Shown here in pieces: positions 10,686 to 20,160 of a stretch of 25,347 nucleotides of DNA. Numbering within the stretch: the stretch's first letter is position 1; every line of letters starts with the position of its first letter. The DNA is from Porticoccus sp. (GTDB taxonomy: Bacteria > Pseudomonadota > Gammaproteobacteria > Pseudomonadales > Porticoccaceae). Below the pieces are notes generated by a model. That model saw only the letters and a list, made by a program, of their open reading frames with translations. It was not told the origin of the DNA and ran no database searches. The stretch spans positions 1 to 25,347 of the forward strand of contig DRHD01000290.1 of the NCBI GenBank assembly GCA_011049795.1, read 5' to 3'. Made by a program: the position numbers and the translations under genes.

Positions 10686-11197
10686 TTAGTCATCTACGAA
10701 CCATGTGGCAGGTTTTATTGCACACGTTTACGCCTGCTGAAACTGTCCAATACCCCGAAGAAAAACCTTATCTGGCGCCACGTTATAGGGGGCGCATTGT
10801 GCTCACCCGTGACCCTGATGGCGAAGAGCGTTGCGTAGCGTGCAATCTCTGTGCGGTGGCCTGCCCAGTGGATTGTATTGCACTACAAAAAGGTAACCGT
10901 GATGACGGTAGCTGGTATCCAGAGTTTTTCCGGATCAATTTTTCGCGCTGCATTATGTGTGGTATGTGCGAAGAGGCTTGCCCTACTTACGCTATTCAAC
11001 TGACACCAGATTTCGAAATGTGCGAATACGATCGACAGAATATGGTGTACGAAAAAGAACATTTGCTGATTAACGGCACCGGTAAATATCATGATTACAA
11101 CTTTTACCGGGTTTCAGGTTTACAGACAGGCTGGAAAGATAAAGGTGAGGCGGAAAATGAGGCTCGGCCTATTGATGTCAGGAGCTTGTTGCCATGA
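10682..11197 (+). CDS. nuoI: NADH-quinone oxidoreductase subunit I (N6a/N6b)
   Basis: 8Fe ferredoxin-like subunit passing electrons from NuoG to NuoB. 171 residues. Two C-x2-C-x2-C-x3-C motifs are visible: Cys51/54/57/61 ([12 protein letters not shown]) and Cys90/93/96/100 ([12 protein letters not shown]). The N-terminal amphipathic region that contacts the membrane arm is present. It begins inside the nuoH stop. A 73-base gap follows before nuoJ, the longest inside the operon, roughly dividing peripheral-arm genes from the distal membrane-arm genes. Confidence 0.97.
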   Translation: MISHLRTMWQVLLHTFTPAETVQYPEEKPYLAPRYRGRIVLTRDPDGEERCVACNLCAVACPVDCIALQKGNRDDGSWYPEFFRINFSRCIMCGMCEEACPTYAIQLTPDFEMCEYDRQNMVYEKEHLLINGTGKYHDYNFYRVSGLQTGWKDKGEAENEARPIDVRSLLP

Positions 11198-11270
11198 TGA
11201 AGACAAGTTTTACGGTGTTTTATTTGAATCTGCAAGGAGCAAAATTTTCTGCTGATGACAGGAGATTGAG

Positions 11271-11801
11271 ATGTTAGAGCTCGTTCTGTTCTACACGGCA
11301 TCAACCATTGCATTGGTGGCGACCATTCTGGCTCTGACTCGTGCAAATGCGACCCACGCACTCATTTATTTAATTTTGTCTTTGTTAGCGGTGGCCGTAA
11401 TTTTTTACATTATCGGCGCGCCGTTTGCTGCGGCATTAGAAGTGGTGATTTATGCGGGCGCCATTATGGTGTTGTTTATCTTTGTCATCATGATGCTCAA
11501 TTTGGGTGATAAGGGTGATCGTCGTGAAAAGCAATTATTGAAGCCTCAGGTTTGGATCGTCCCTGTCATTTTTGCATTGGTGTTATTGGTTGAACTGGTT
11601 CTGGTGCTTTCCCAAAGTGCACCCGCTGAAATACAAGGTCTGGTCACGCCGAAGCAAGTGGGCCTGACGTTGTTTGGCCCCTATGTACTGGCTGTAGAAA
11701 TTGCCTCCATGCTGCTATTGGCGGGACTGGTGGGGTCTTTTCACCTTGGTCGTCGTTACCTGGAAGAGGGTAGAGAAAATTCATCAAGGGGGCGAAGTTA
11801 A
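11271..11801 (+). CDS. nuoJ: NADH-quinone oxidoreductase subunit J
   Basis: Membrane-arm subunit, 176 residues with five predicted helices. The signature [20 protein letters not shown] near residues 26-45 and the [23 protein letters not shown] helix around 53-75, with the conserved Glu and the helix-breaking Gly, identify NuoJ. A clear ribosome site (caggaga) lies seven bases before the ATG. The extramembrane tail ends in a basic, Ser/Arg-rich stretch. The stop shares one base with the nuoK start. Confidence 0.96.
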   Translation: MLELVLFYTASTIALVATILALTRANATHALIYLILSLLAVAVIFYIIGAPFAAALEVVIYAGAIMVLFIFVIMMLNLGDKGDRREKQLLKPQVWIVPVIFALVLLVELVLVLSQSAPAEIQGLVTPKQVGLTLFGPYVLAVEIASMLLLAGLVGSFHLGRRYLEEGRENSSRGRS

Positions 11802-12115
11802 TGGACAGTGTCAGTATTCCTCTCGACCATGTTCTGTTGTTGTCCGCATTATTGTTTATCTGTGGGCTGCTTGGATTGATGATGCGGCGGAACATCATTT
11901 TTATTTTGATCTCCCTGGAAGTGATGCTCAACTCTTCTGCTGTGGCATTCGTTGCCGCAGGAGCTCGTTGGGGGCAGCCCGATGGTCAAATAGTGTTTAT
12001 GTTAATTCTTGCCGTTGCAGCTGCCGAAGTAGCCGTTGGTTTGGGTTTGGTTCTTCAGATTCAACGTCGCTTTAAGAGCCTGGATATGGATGATGCCAAC
12101 AGGATGAGAGGATAA
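11801..12115 (+). CDS. nuoK: NADH-quinone oxidoreductase subunit K
   Basis: Small MrpC-like proton-channel subunit, 104 residues and three helices. The family pattern [24 protein letters not shown] gives the conserved helix-2 Glu, and the second membrane Glu lies in [15 protein letters not shown] of helix 3. An aaggggg ribosome site precedes the ATG. A short 21-base gap separates it from nuoL. Confidence 0.96.
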   Translation: MDSVSIPLDHVLLLSALLFICGLLGLMMRRNIIFILISLEVMLNSSAVAFVAAGARWGQPDGQIVFMLILAVAAAEVAVGLGLVLQIQRRFKSLDMDDANRMRG

Positions 12116-12136
12116 TTTTATGTTGAGGTTGTCCCT

Positions 12137-13981
12137 ATGTTGAAACTGCTGCCACTCATTCCACTATTCCCCTTGGTGAGCTCAATAATATTGATGGTGA
12201 CACTGGGCAAACTGCCAAAACGCATAGTGGCAATTCTAGGTGTAGGTTCAGTGGGTATGGCCGCTTTGATCACACTGTTGGTGGGCCTGGCGTTTATGGA
12301 AACAGGCCAGCCCCATCATCAAGTGCTGTGGACCTGGATGCGAGTGGGTGATTTTTCTCCTGATATTGCTTTTTATCTGGACGGCCTAACCTTGGTAATG
12401 ATGTCAGTGATTACCGGTGTTGGTTTTCTGATTCACTTGTTTTCCACCGAGTTTATGGAAGATGACAACAGCTTGAGTCGTTATTTTGCTTACTTGAATA
12501 TGTTTGTTTTTGCCATGTTGATATTGGTGATGGCAGACAATCTATTACTGTTATATTTGGGCTGGGAAGGTGTCGGTGCATGCAGTTATTTACTGGTGGG
12601 TTTTTGGTATCAAAATCCAGATAACGGCGCAGCAGCAAGAAAAGCCTTTGTGGTGACTCGGATTGGTGATACTGCTATGGCAGTGGGCCTTTTCTTGCTA
12701 TTTACCGAATTGGGAACGTTGGATATACAACCCTTGGCTGAGGCAGCGAAGAGCCAGTGGGAAGTGGGTGATACCTTACCTGTTGTCGTCTGCCTGTTAT
12801 TGTTGGGTGGTGCTGTGGGCAAATCGGCTCAGTTGCCGTTGCACACATGGTTGCCAGATGCCATGGCGGGTCCTACCCCCGTCAGTGCATTGATACATGC
12901 CGCAACCATGGTGACTGCGGGTGTGTATCTTATTGCACGAACCCACGAATTGTTTTTACTCGCGCCTCCCGCCATGTTGGCGGTGGCACTTGTGGGGTTG
13001 ACCACGTCCTTGATGGCAGCCTTTACTGCGCTGAACCAACATGACATCAAACGGATTCTGGCGTATTCCACTATTAGCCAGATTGGCTATATGTTTTTGG
13101 CATTAGGCGTGGGTGCCTGGGCCGCGGGCATTTTTCACTTAGTAACCCATGCCTTTTTCAAGGCACTGTTATTCCTGGCGGCAGGTGCTGTGATTCACTG
13201 CCTGCACCATGAACATAATATCTTCAAGATGGGTGGTCTTCGAACTCGTTTACCCGTGGTTTTCTGGAGTTTCCTTATTGGTTCGGCCGCATTGGCGGCA
13301 TTGCCACTGACGTCAGGATTTTTTAGTAAGGATATGATTTTGTTGCAGGCTTACGAGTTGCCGGGAGTCGGTCCCTGGTTATGGGCGGGTGGTTTGTTGG
13401 GGGCATTGTTAACAGCTATGTACAGTTTTAGGTTGGTATTTGTGGTGTTCTTTGGCGAGACAAAAATGGAGCCGGATAAACAACCTGGGGTTCGCATGGC
13501 GGTGCCGCTGTCATTACTTTGTGCCTTGGCGTTGGTCGGAGGGTTTTTTGCCCTGCCGTTGGTGCCATTGGCGTCAGTATTTCCTGTTGCAAGTGAACAT
13601 CACCCCAGTCACTTAATAGAAGGAATTTCTATTGCGATTCCGCTTATTGGTCTGGCCATTGCGTATTTCATTTTCCTGGGTGGCCAATGGAAAGTAGACG
13701 GATTGGTTAATTCGGCACCGGGACAAATGCTGAGAAAATTCTGGTTCAGTGGTTGGGCGATGGATTTGCTCTATGACAAATTGTGGGTGCAGCCCTATAA
13801 ATTTCTTACTCATCTATTGAGGAGGGAATGTATGGACGATATCTACAATACGATCGTTAAATTTTGTCAGCTCTTATACAGGGCGTTTAGCTATACGCAG
13901 ACAGGCCGGTTGCGTTGGTATGCCACCAGTATGGTGTTTGGCATGATTGTGGCCATTGCGCTATTGCAGGGGATTATATGA
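12137..13981 (+). CDS. nuoL: NADH-quinone oxidoreductase subunit L
   Basis: Distal antiporter-like proton pump of the membrane arm, 614 residues as in E. coli (613). The signature WEGVGACSYLLVGFWY near residues 143-158 and the segment GKSAQLPLHTWLPDAMAGPT followed by PVSALIHAATMVTAGVY carry the conserved Lys and Glu residues of the channel. The C-terminal third contains the long lateral amphipathic helix that clasps NuoM and NuoN. The ATG is preceded by ttgaggtt. The 19-base gap to nuoM holds a seven-G run. Confidence 0.97.
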   Translation: MLKLLPLIPLFPLVSSIILMVTLGKLPKRIVAILGVGSVGMAALITLLVGLAFMETGQPHHQVLWTWMRVGDFSPDIAFYLDGLTLVMMSVITGVGFLIHLFSTEFMEDDNSLSRYFAYLNMFVFAMLILVMADNLLLLYLGWEGVGACSYLLVGFWYQNPDNGAAARKAFVVTRIGDTAMAVGLFLLFTELGTLDIQPLAEAAKSQWEVGDTLPVVVCLLLLGGAVGKSAQLPLHTWLPDAMAGPTPVSALIHAATMVTAGVYLIARTHELFLLAPPAMLAVALVGLTTSLMAAFTALNQHDIKRILAYSTISQIGYMFLALGVGAWAAGIFHLVTHAFFKALLFLAAGAVIHCLHHEHNIFKMGGLRTRLPVVFWSFLIGSAALAALPLTSGFFSKDMILLQAYELPGVGPWLWAGGLLGALLTAMYSFRLVFVVFFGETKMEPDKQPGVRMAVPLSLLCALALVGGFFALPLVPLASVFPVASEHHPSHLIEGISIAIPLIGLAIAYFIFLGGQWKVDGLVNSAPGQMLRKFWFSGWAMDLLYDKLWVQPYKFLTHLLRRECMDDIYNTIVKFCQLLYRAFSYTQTGRLRWYATSMVFGMIVAIALLQGII

Positions 13982-14000
13982 TCGCGCAGGGGGGGCTCAA

Positions 14001-15539
14001 ATGATTTTGGTCAATCTCATTCTTATTTTGCTCGTAGGTGGTGTGATTGCCTGGATATCTGAGCGCCAACATCCGAACTTGCCGCGCTGGATAGCGCTGT
14101 TAGTGATTTTGTTTGATCTGGGTTATTTGTTTGCTGTCGCTGATCTTTCCTGGTCACAAATTGCTGTTGTACCGAACCCCTATGATGCAACTACCTGGTT
14201 GTTCCACTATAAGGCAGAGTGGATTCCACGTTTTGGTATTAGTTTTGAGTTGGCGATGGATGGTCTGAGCTTACTTATGGTTGTTCTGACATTAGTGTTA
14301 GGCGCTGTTTCTGTTAGTTCTTCCTGGACAGATATTAAGCAGCGAACGGGTTTCTTCGAAGCTAATTTACTCTGGACTTTGGCGGGGGTCATTGGGGTAT
14401 TTTTGGCCCTGGATCTTTTTCTGTTCTTCCTGTTTTGGGAAGTAATGCTGGTACCTATGTATCTGATGATCGCTATCTGGGGGCATGAAGGACGGAGCTA
14501 TGCCTCCATGAAGTTTTTCATCTTTACTCAGGTCAGCGGCCTGATGATGTTGTTCGCAATTTTAGCCTTGGTGGTACTGAATCAGCACAATACGGGTGTG
14601 TATAGCTTCAGCTATTTTGATTTGCTCGGACATAATGTAGGTGGGGACATAGCGTATTGGCTGATGCTAGGTTTCTTCATCGCTTTTTTTGTCAAACTAC
14701 CAGGGTTCCCTGTTCATACCTGGTTGCCTGATGCTCATACCCAGGCACCTACCGCAGGCAGTGTCATTCTGGCTGGGATTCTGTTGAAAACCGGTGCCTA
14801 TGGTCTTATTCGTTTTGTGGTTCCACTGTTCCCTAATGAGGCGATGGCCTTTTCTCCTATTGCTTTGGCACTAGGTGCAGCGGGCGTAATTTACGGTGCA
14901 ATATTGGCCTTTGGCCAGGATGACTTTAAACGCATGGTGGCCTATAGCAGTGTTAGCCATATGGGTTTTGTGTTGCTGGGTGTGTTTGCCTGGAACACTC
15001 TGGCCCTGCAAGGTGCGGTCATGCAAATGATAGCTCACGGTCTGAGTACGGCGGCACTGTTTATGATTGCCGGATCATTGCAGGAACGGCTTCATACCCG
15101 TGATATGTCAAAAATGGGTGGTTTATGGCACAACATGCCACGTATGGGTGCCGTGGCCATGTTCTTTATGTTGGCTTCGGTCGGTTTACCCGGGCTGGGT
15201 AATTTTGTTGCCGAATTTATGGTCTTGATTGGACTGTTTAAAGTTGCTCCCTGGGCGGCTGTGGTGTCGGCTTTGGTTTTAATCGTTGGGGCTATTTATT
15301 TACTGATCATGATGCAACGGACTTTCCAGGGTAAACCTAAAGAAGGGTTGCGATTATCGGACTATGGTGGCAGGGAAATGTTGACTATGGCAGTGATGAT
15401 TGTTGGCTTGGTCTGGTTGGGACTTTACCCCCAGCCAGTACTTGATACAGCCCAGCCAGTACTGGATAGCCTGACTCGGTTGGTGGTTGAGGTATCAGCA
15501 GCTGCTAGCACTACAGACATTGCGGGGGCCTTTCAATGA
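14001..15539 (+). CDS. nuoM: NADH-quinone oxidoreductase subunit M
   Basis: Middle antiporter-like proton pump, 512 residues versus 509 in E. coli. FLFWEVMLVPMYLMIAIWG carries the essential membrane Glu, and KLPGFPVHTWLPDAHTQAPT the conserved Lys and the broken-helix region. The ATG at 14001 starts at the typical hydrophobic N-terminus. An in-frame codon at 13947 would add an 18-residue extension overlapping nuoL and is rejected. Its ribosome site is a homopolymer of seven G at 13989-13995. The stop overlaps the nuoN start (ATGA). Confidence 0.97.
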   Translation: MILVNLILILLVGGVIAWISERQHPNLPRWIALLVILFDLGYLFAVADLSWSQIAVVPNPYDATTWLFHYKAEWIPRFGISFELAMDGLSLLMVVLTLVLGAVSVSSSWTDIKQRTGFFEANLLWTLAGVIGVFLALDLFLFFLFWEVMLVPMYLMIAIWGHEGRSYASMKFFIFTQVSGLMMLFAILALVVLNQHNTGVYSFSYFDLLGHNVGGDIAYWLMLGFFIAFFVKLPGFPVHTWLPDAHTQAPTAGSVILAGILLKTGAYGLIRFVVPLFPNEAMAFSPIALALGAAGVIYGAILAFGQDDFKRMVAYSSVSHMGFVLLGVFAWNTLALQGAVMQMIAHGLSTAALFMIAGSLQERLHTRDMSKMGGLWHNMPRMGAVAMFFMLASVGLPGLGNFVAEFMVLIGLFKVAPWAAVVSALVLIVGAIYLLIMMQRTFQGKPKEGLRLSDYGGREMLTMAVMIVGLVWLGLYPQPVLDTAQPVLDSLTRLVVEVSAAASTTDIAGAFQ

Positions 15540-16981
15540 GTAATGCCATGAGCATGATTGAGCTGCAGGCCATACTCCCCATAATCGTACTGACCGTTGT
15601 TATTGTATTACTGATGTTAGTCATTGCTTTTCGCCGAGCCCATGGGCTCACCGCAGGGTTTACAGTAGCTGGGTTGCTGTGCACATTGTTGTCTATACCA
15701 GTAGCAATGGCAGTGGGCGAGCAAACAATGTCGTTGTTGAGTGTAGATCGCTACGGCATATTTTTTACTGTCTTGTTGTTGGGTGTTGCGCTGGCAAGTA
15801 CTTTATTGTCGTGGGAATACCTGCGGCATCGCAGTGGGCGTAACGAGGAGTTTTATTTACTACTGTTATTGGCAACGCTCGGGGCCTTAGTGTTGGCCTT
15901 TGCTAATCATGTGGTGTCATTACTACTGGGGATGGAGCTACTGGGTGTTTCACTCTATGCACTGATTTCCTATCCTGAAAAAGGAAAATTACCGTTAGAA
16001 GCAGCCATTAAATATTTGGTGTTATCCGGTTGTGCCTCTGCCGTATTGCTGTTTGGTTTTGCTCTGTTGTATGCAGCGCTTGGCAGTATGTCTTTTGTGG
16101 AAATGGGGGAGCGCCTGTCGGCAGCCGCAGATAATCAGGTGCTTATTCTTGCGGGAACAGCATTGGTTTTGACCGGTGTAGGTTTCAAGTTGTCAGTGGC
16201 GCCATTCCATATGTGGACGCCAGATGTTTATCAGGGTGCACCATTACCTGTGGCAGGATTTTTGGCGACGGCCTCCAAGGGCGCTATTTTTGCTGCACTG
16301 CTGCGTTTCTTTATGGAGGCACAGTTACATCAATACGAGACGCTTCTTGTTACTTTGGGTGTATTGGCTGTGGCATCAATGCTGGTGGGTAACCTCCTTG
16401 CCCTACAGCAGCAAAATATCAAACGGCTGTTGGCTTATTCTTCCATTGCTCACTTTGGTTATCTATTAATCACTCTTGTGGCGGGTGGCGTACTGGGCGG
16501 AAGTAATTTTGCTGTTGAGGCAGCAAGTTACTATGTGGTGGCGTATGTAGTAACGACGTTAGCGGTTTTTGCTGTACTTAGTGTGTTGTCTAGTGATGGT
16601 GAAGATGAAAAACAATGGGTGGCAGATCTTACGGGACTGTTTTGGCGACGCCCTCTGTTGGCGGGCCTAATGACACTTGCGTTGTTATCCCTGGCGGGAA
16701 TCCCGTTAACAGCAGGTTTTATTGGCAAGTTCTATGTATTTGCATCAGGTATTGAAGGTGCGCTCTGGATATTACTCGGTGCTTTAGTTTTGGGTAGTGC
16801 CGTGGGCATTTATTACTACTTACGAGTTATTTATGTGATGACACTTCCAGAAGATAATAAAGCTACTGAGCATGCCATCCCATGGCTGGGTGAGACAGTG
16901 GCAGTATTACTTGCGGTGCTGGTTGTTTGGCTTGGTATTTTCCCGCAACCATTAATGGCGTATATCGGTGAGTTTTTCTAA
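15536..16981 (+). CDS. nuoN: NADH-quinone oxidoreductase subunit N
   Basis: Proximal antiporter-like proton pump, 481 residues, about fourteen helices. Motifs include LLGMELLGVSLYALISY with the conserved Glu, KLSVAPFHMWTPDVYQGAPL, and SIAHFGYLL. It starts within the nuoM stop; a Met four codons later (15548) is a possible alternative. Last gene of the nuo operon: only 65 AT-rich bases separate it from the CBS-domain gene and I see no clear terminator between them, so read-through is possible. Confidence 0.97.
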   Translation: MSNAMSMIELQAILPIIVLTVVIVLLMLVIAFRRAHGLTAGFTVAGLLCTLLSIPVAMAVGEQTMSLLSVDRYGIFFTVLLLGVALASTLLSWEYLRHRSGRNEEFYLLLLLATLGALVLAFANHVVSLLLGMELLGVSLYALISYPEKGKLPLEAAIKYLVLSGCASAVLLFGFALLYAALGSMSFVEMGERLSAAADNQVLILAGTALVLTGVGFKLSVAPFHMWTPDVYQGAPLPVAGFLATASKGAIFAALLRFFMEAQLHQYETLLVTLGVLAVASMLVGNLLALQQQNIKRLLAYSSIAHFGYLLITLVAGGVLGGSNFAVEAASYYVVAYVVTTLAVFAVLSVLSSDGEDEKQWVADLTGLFWRRPLLAGLMTLALLSLAGIPLTAGFIGKFYVFASGIEGALWILLGALVLGSAVGIYYYLRVIYVMTLPEDNKATEHAIPWLGETVAVLLAVLVVWLGIFPQPLMAYIGEFF

Positions 16982-17046
16982 CACTGAGCACTTGCGCTGA
17001 TGGGAATATTTTATATTTTAAAAGTAACAAAAAAGAGGCATTTTTT

Positions 17047-17451
17047 ATGTTGCACTCCGTAGAACTCAAAGACTATATGCTGACAAATCCGGTTAAGGTG
17101 AATGCCGATGCCGACCTTTTTGATGCCATTGAATCAATTCTTGAATACAAGATTTCAGGTATGTGTGTGGTAGATGAACACAATCATTTGGTGGGAATGT
17201 TATCAGAGATGGATTGCCTAAAAGCAATTCTCAGTGCCATGTACAACGAGGAAACCAGTGTTGGGCCCGTAAGAGAATTTATGACGACAGAACTTTTTTC
17301 CGTGTCGCCCAATGCAGATATTGTGGATGTGGCACAGGACATGTTAAAACGAGGTTTTCGTCGATGTCCGGTAGTTCAGGACGGGCGGTTAGTCGGGCAA
17401 ATCACCTGTCGCCAATTATTGCGGGCGGTTGAAGAGTTTTCTAACAGCTAA
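17047..17451 (+). CDS. Small two-CBS-domain protein
   Basis: 134 residues made almost wholly of two CBS repeats: about 8-63, starting LKDYMLTNPVKVNADADLFD, and about 77-130, starting REFMTTELFSVSPNADIVD. Both carry the usual [VI]VxxxxxLVGxx[ST] ends (VVDEHNHLVGMLSE and VVQDGRLVGQIT). No transmembrane, kinase or transporter domain is attached. Paired CBS modules commonly bind AMP, ATP, SAM or NADH and regulate partners. An aagagg element lies upstream of the ATG, though spaced by about eight bases of T-rich sequence. It lies directly downstream of nuoN on the same strand and may be co-transcribed; a role in sensing energy state is inference only. Confidence 0.9.
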   Translation: MLHSVELKDYMLTNPVKVNADADLFDAIESILEYKISGMCVVDEHNHLVGMLSEMDCLKAILSAMYNEETSVGPVREFMTTELFSVSPNADIVDVAQDMLKRGFRRCPVVQDGRLVGQITCRQLLRAVEEFSNS

Positions 17452-17477
17452 GTCTTCATTTTTTAGTATTGCTATCA

Positions 17478-17509
17478 GTTAGAGACAGATGATTTCACTT
17501 GTCTCTAAC
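17478..17509. terminator. Convergent (bidirectional) terminator between CBS gene and feoB
   Basis: gttagagaca at 17478-17487 and tgtctctaac at 17500-17509 form a perfect ten-base-pair stem around a twelve-base loop. The + strand continues with actttatgagttt, and the - strand side reaches an A-run that reads as Ts upstream (attttttag at 17458-17466). It sits exactly between the stops of two converging genes. Confidence 0.75.
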
Positions 17510-17531
17510 TTTATGAGTTTCAAATATACTT

Positions 17532-19865
17532 TTAATGCAAATTAACAGCAGGTATTAGGTTGCCATTCTTGGCTTGTTTTTTCCCAAACTGCATCAGTAG
17601 AAAATAGCCACTATACAGAAGTAGTACCATTCCCCCTGTCCATAATAGCGATTGCTGAGGGTGTGCTGGTAGTGTGCCTAGCTGATAGACAATAACAGAC
17701 ACAGCATAAGCTAGCAGGGTGTTCCATGTTGCGGAGAAAAAGGCCCAGGCACTACCGGCTTCTTTGTAGATAGCACCCAGAGTCGCGACGCAGGGCATAT
17801 AGAGAAGAATAAACAGGATGTAGCAGAAGGCAGCCAAGGGGCCATCAAATAATTGCTGCATTAATGTGATAGTAGAAACTTTTACATCTTGCGCTTCAGC
17901 AGAGGCTTCTTTATCCGTTAAATCACCGACATTAATCCCTAAAGGGTCCCCCCACATATTATTTACTTCGGCAAGGTTTTCCGGGATTGTCGCAAAGGCT
18001 TCAGAAATCATTCCTGTAATACTTATTACTTCGTTAGTATTCGTCGGGCCGTTTTCATTTCTAGCCATATCAGAATAGAGGGCATCCAGCGTACCTACGA
18101 CCACTTCTTTGGCAAAGATACCACTGAACAGGCCTACCGTGGCGGGCCAGTTTTCTTCTTTTACACCGAGTGGGCCAAATATTGGAGTAATAGTTTTTCC
18201 AATGGCAGAAAGTAATGAACGCTCAGTATTTTGATTATTAAAGCTGCCATCAGTACCGATAGAGTTTGCAAAGTTAAGCACAATAACCACGATAACGATG
18301 GCTTTACCCGCACGTAGTATGAAGCCTTTCAGTCGATGCCAGGTATGGATAATAAGGCCTTTTACTGTGGGAGTATGGTAGTTGGGCAACTCCATGATAA
18401 AGGGGCTAATGTCCTGGCTCAGCATTTTTCGGCGCACTAAAAAGCCTGTAAGCATGGCGAGAGCAATACCAATGACATAAAGACCAAAGACGACATTTTG
18501 ACCGTTTTCAGTAAAAAAGGCGGTGGCAAATAAAATGTAGACTGTCAGTCTGGCACCACAGGACATGAACGGTGCCATAAGTGTTGTGAGTAAGCGATCT
18601 TGGTTGGTATCCAAAGTACGGCTGGCCATCACTGAAGGTACATTACAGCCAAAGCCCACCACTAATGGCACAAATGCTTTCCCTGGTAATCCCAGGCTGC
18701 GCATTATTCGGTCAAGAATAAAGGCGGTTCGTGCCATATAGCCTGAGTCTTCCAGGAAGGTTTGGAAGAGAAAGAGTGTGCCGATGACCGGCACGAAGCT
18801 GGCAACCAACTGCATGCCCCCTCCCGCGCCATCTGCAATGAATGTCACCATCCATTGGGGAAAGTGCAATGCTGTAAGTAATTGTCGGGGTAGCTCAACA
18901 AAAATGGCCCCGGCCGTAATATCGAAGAAATCAATAAATGCACCGCCAAAATTAATGGACACCATAAACATCAGGTACATCACCCCGAGAAAAGCGGGGA
19001 AGGCAAGATAGCGGTTTAGTAGTACGGCATCGATGATATCTGTAATTGATTTTTTGTCTTGGGAATCGTAATGGACAGCACCGGTAGTGATGCTATTAAT
19101 CCATTGGTATCGGTCGGTAATTAATGTGTCTGCCGCACTACAGGTTAGTTGCTTCTCAAGGGAGTCCACTTCAGCTTGCATCTGCTGCTGTAGTTTTTCG
19201 GGGAACTGGGATAGCACTAGGGCATCTCTTTCCAATATGGCAGTCGCCTGAAGTTTGGACGAACTTGGAGAATGCTGATGCATCAAGGACAGGATTTTTG
19301 TAGTGGTCTGCTCCAAGGGGTCGGATACGGTAACTGGGTGGGTTCTATGGGTGTCCTTATGAAGATAATTGCTCGCGATATCAACTAAGGTTCCAATGCC
19401 TTCACTGCGGCTGGCTACCAGTGATACCGCAGGAAAGCCAATTTTTTCAGACAATTCATAGGGGTCGATGTGGATGCCGTTTTGATCTGCCACATCCATC
19501 ATGTTCAGTGCGATAACGAATGGAATGCCTGCGTCCATTAGCTGGGTTGTCAGGTACAGGCCGCGCTCAAGGCATGAGGCATCAATAATATTAATGATGA
19601 GATCAGCATTGTTTCCTAATATGAACTGTTGTGCGATTTGCTGATCGATTGAGTCATCTTCACAAGAGACATGCAGGGAATAGGTGCCGGGCAAATCTAC
19701 TAGCTTAAAGTTGGCGCCAGCATGCTTAAAATTGCCGGTTTTTTTCTCTACGGTAACGCCAGGCCAGTTGCCCACTTTTTGATGGGCTCCGGTAAGGGCG
19801 TTGAACAGCGTAGTTTTACCGCAGTTGGGGTTACCCACCAATGCAATGGTGAACTCTTGGCTCAT
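17532..19865 (-). CDS. feoB: Ferrous iron transport protein B
   Basis: Inner-membrane Fe2+ transporter with an N-terminal GTPase. 777 residues. G-protein motifs are GNPNCGKT at 11-18 (G1), DLPG at 57-60 (G3) and NMMD at 121-124 (G4). A helical spacer follows to about residue 270, then two Gate domains with the cysteine-bearing segments GFGCNVPS and PFMSCGARLT, and IFAKEVVVGTLDALY. The C-terminus ends in hydrophobic helices and a short basic tail. Its start overlaps the feoA stop by four bases. No feoC is seen downstream; the next feature is the convergent terminator. Confidence 0.97.
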   Translation of the reverse strand: MSQEFTIALVGNPNCGKTTLFNALTGAHQKVGNWPGVTVEKKTGNFKHAGANFKLVDLPGTYSLHVSCEDDSIDQQIAQQFILGNNADLIINIIDASCLERGLYLTTQLMDAGIPFVIALNMMDVADQNGIHIDPYELSEKIGFPAVSLVASRSEGIGTLVDIASNYLHKDTHRTHPVTVSDPLEQTTTKILSLMHQHSPSSSKLQATAILERDALVLSQFPEKLQQQMQAEVDSLEKQLTCSAADTLITDRYQWINSITTGAVHYDSQDKKSITDIIDAVLLNRYLAFPAFLGVMYLMFMVSINFGGAFIDFFDITAGAIFVELPRQLLTALHFPQWMVTFIADGAGGGMQLVASFVPVIGTLFLFQTFLEDSGYMARTAFILDRIMRSLGLPGKAFVPLVVGFGCNVPSVMASRTLDTNQDRLLTTLMAPFMSCGARLTVYILFATAFFTENGQNVVFGLYVIGIALAMLTGFLVRRKMLSQDISPFIMELPNYHTPTVKGLIIHTWHRLKGFILRAGKAIVIVVIVLNFANSIGTDGSFNNQNTERSLLSAIGKTITPIFGPLGVKEENWPATVGLFSGIFAKEVVVGTLDALYSDMARNENGPTNTNEVISITGMISEAFATIPENLAEVNNMWGDPLGINVGDLTDKEASAEAQDVKVSTITLMQQLFDGPLAAFCYILFILLYMPCVATLGAIYKEAGSAWAFFSATWNTLLAYAVSVIVYQLGTLPAHPQQSLLWTGGMVLLLYSGYFLLMQFGKKQAKNGNLIPAVNLH

Positions 19866-20101
19866 AATTTGTCTACCATCAGCCCTGCTGCCTCATGGCT
19901 TCTCAGGCTGAGCCGAAACCCTCTAACAAGAATAGCGACCGGGTCACCCAAAGGGGCACGATGTTGTACTAAAAAGGGTGTTCCAGGCGTTAATCCCAGG
20001 CTCATCAAACGAATACGGTAGGACTCAGGAACATCCTTGAAGCCACTTACCCGGGCATGGTCGCCTGTTTGTAGTTGATTGAACTGCATACTTACGCTCA
20101 T
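19862..20101 (-). CDS. feoA: Ferrous iron transport protein A
   Basis: Small cytoplasmic SH3-like partner of FeoB, 79 residues from the ATG at 20101. Family features are LQTGDHARVSGF near the N-terminus, RIRLMSLGLTPGTPFLV in the middle and PVAILVRGFRLSLRSHEA toward the end. Starting at 20101 leaves an untranslated leader of about 22 bases from the apparent promoter; a second Met at 20089 is possible, and a TTG frame from 20122 would abut the Fur box and is unlikely. Translationally coupled to feoB (ATGA overlap). Expected to be iron-repressed. Confidence 0.93.
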   Translation of the reverse strand: MSVSMQFNQLQTGDHARVSGFKDVPESYRIRLMSLGLTPGTPFLVQHRAPLGDPVAILVRGFRLSLRSHEAAGLMVDKL

Positions 20102-20123
20102 AAATGGTATAGGCTTTCTCAAA

Positions 20124-20160
20124 TGATAATGATTATCAGTTATATTTGAGCGCGAAGCAA
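20124..20160 (-). promoter_or_regulatory. feoAB promoter with Fur box
   Basis: On the - strand, TTGCTT (20155-20160) and GATAAT (20132-20137) are separated by 17 bases, a good sigma-70 match. The -10 is embedded in TGATAATcATTATCA (20124-20138), a perfect 7-1-7 inverted repeat identical to the classical Fur motif. Fe-Fur bound there would block RNA polymerase. The feoA ATG is 22 bases downstream of the box. Confidence 0.85.
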
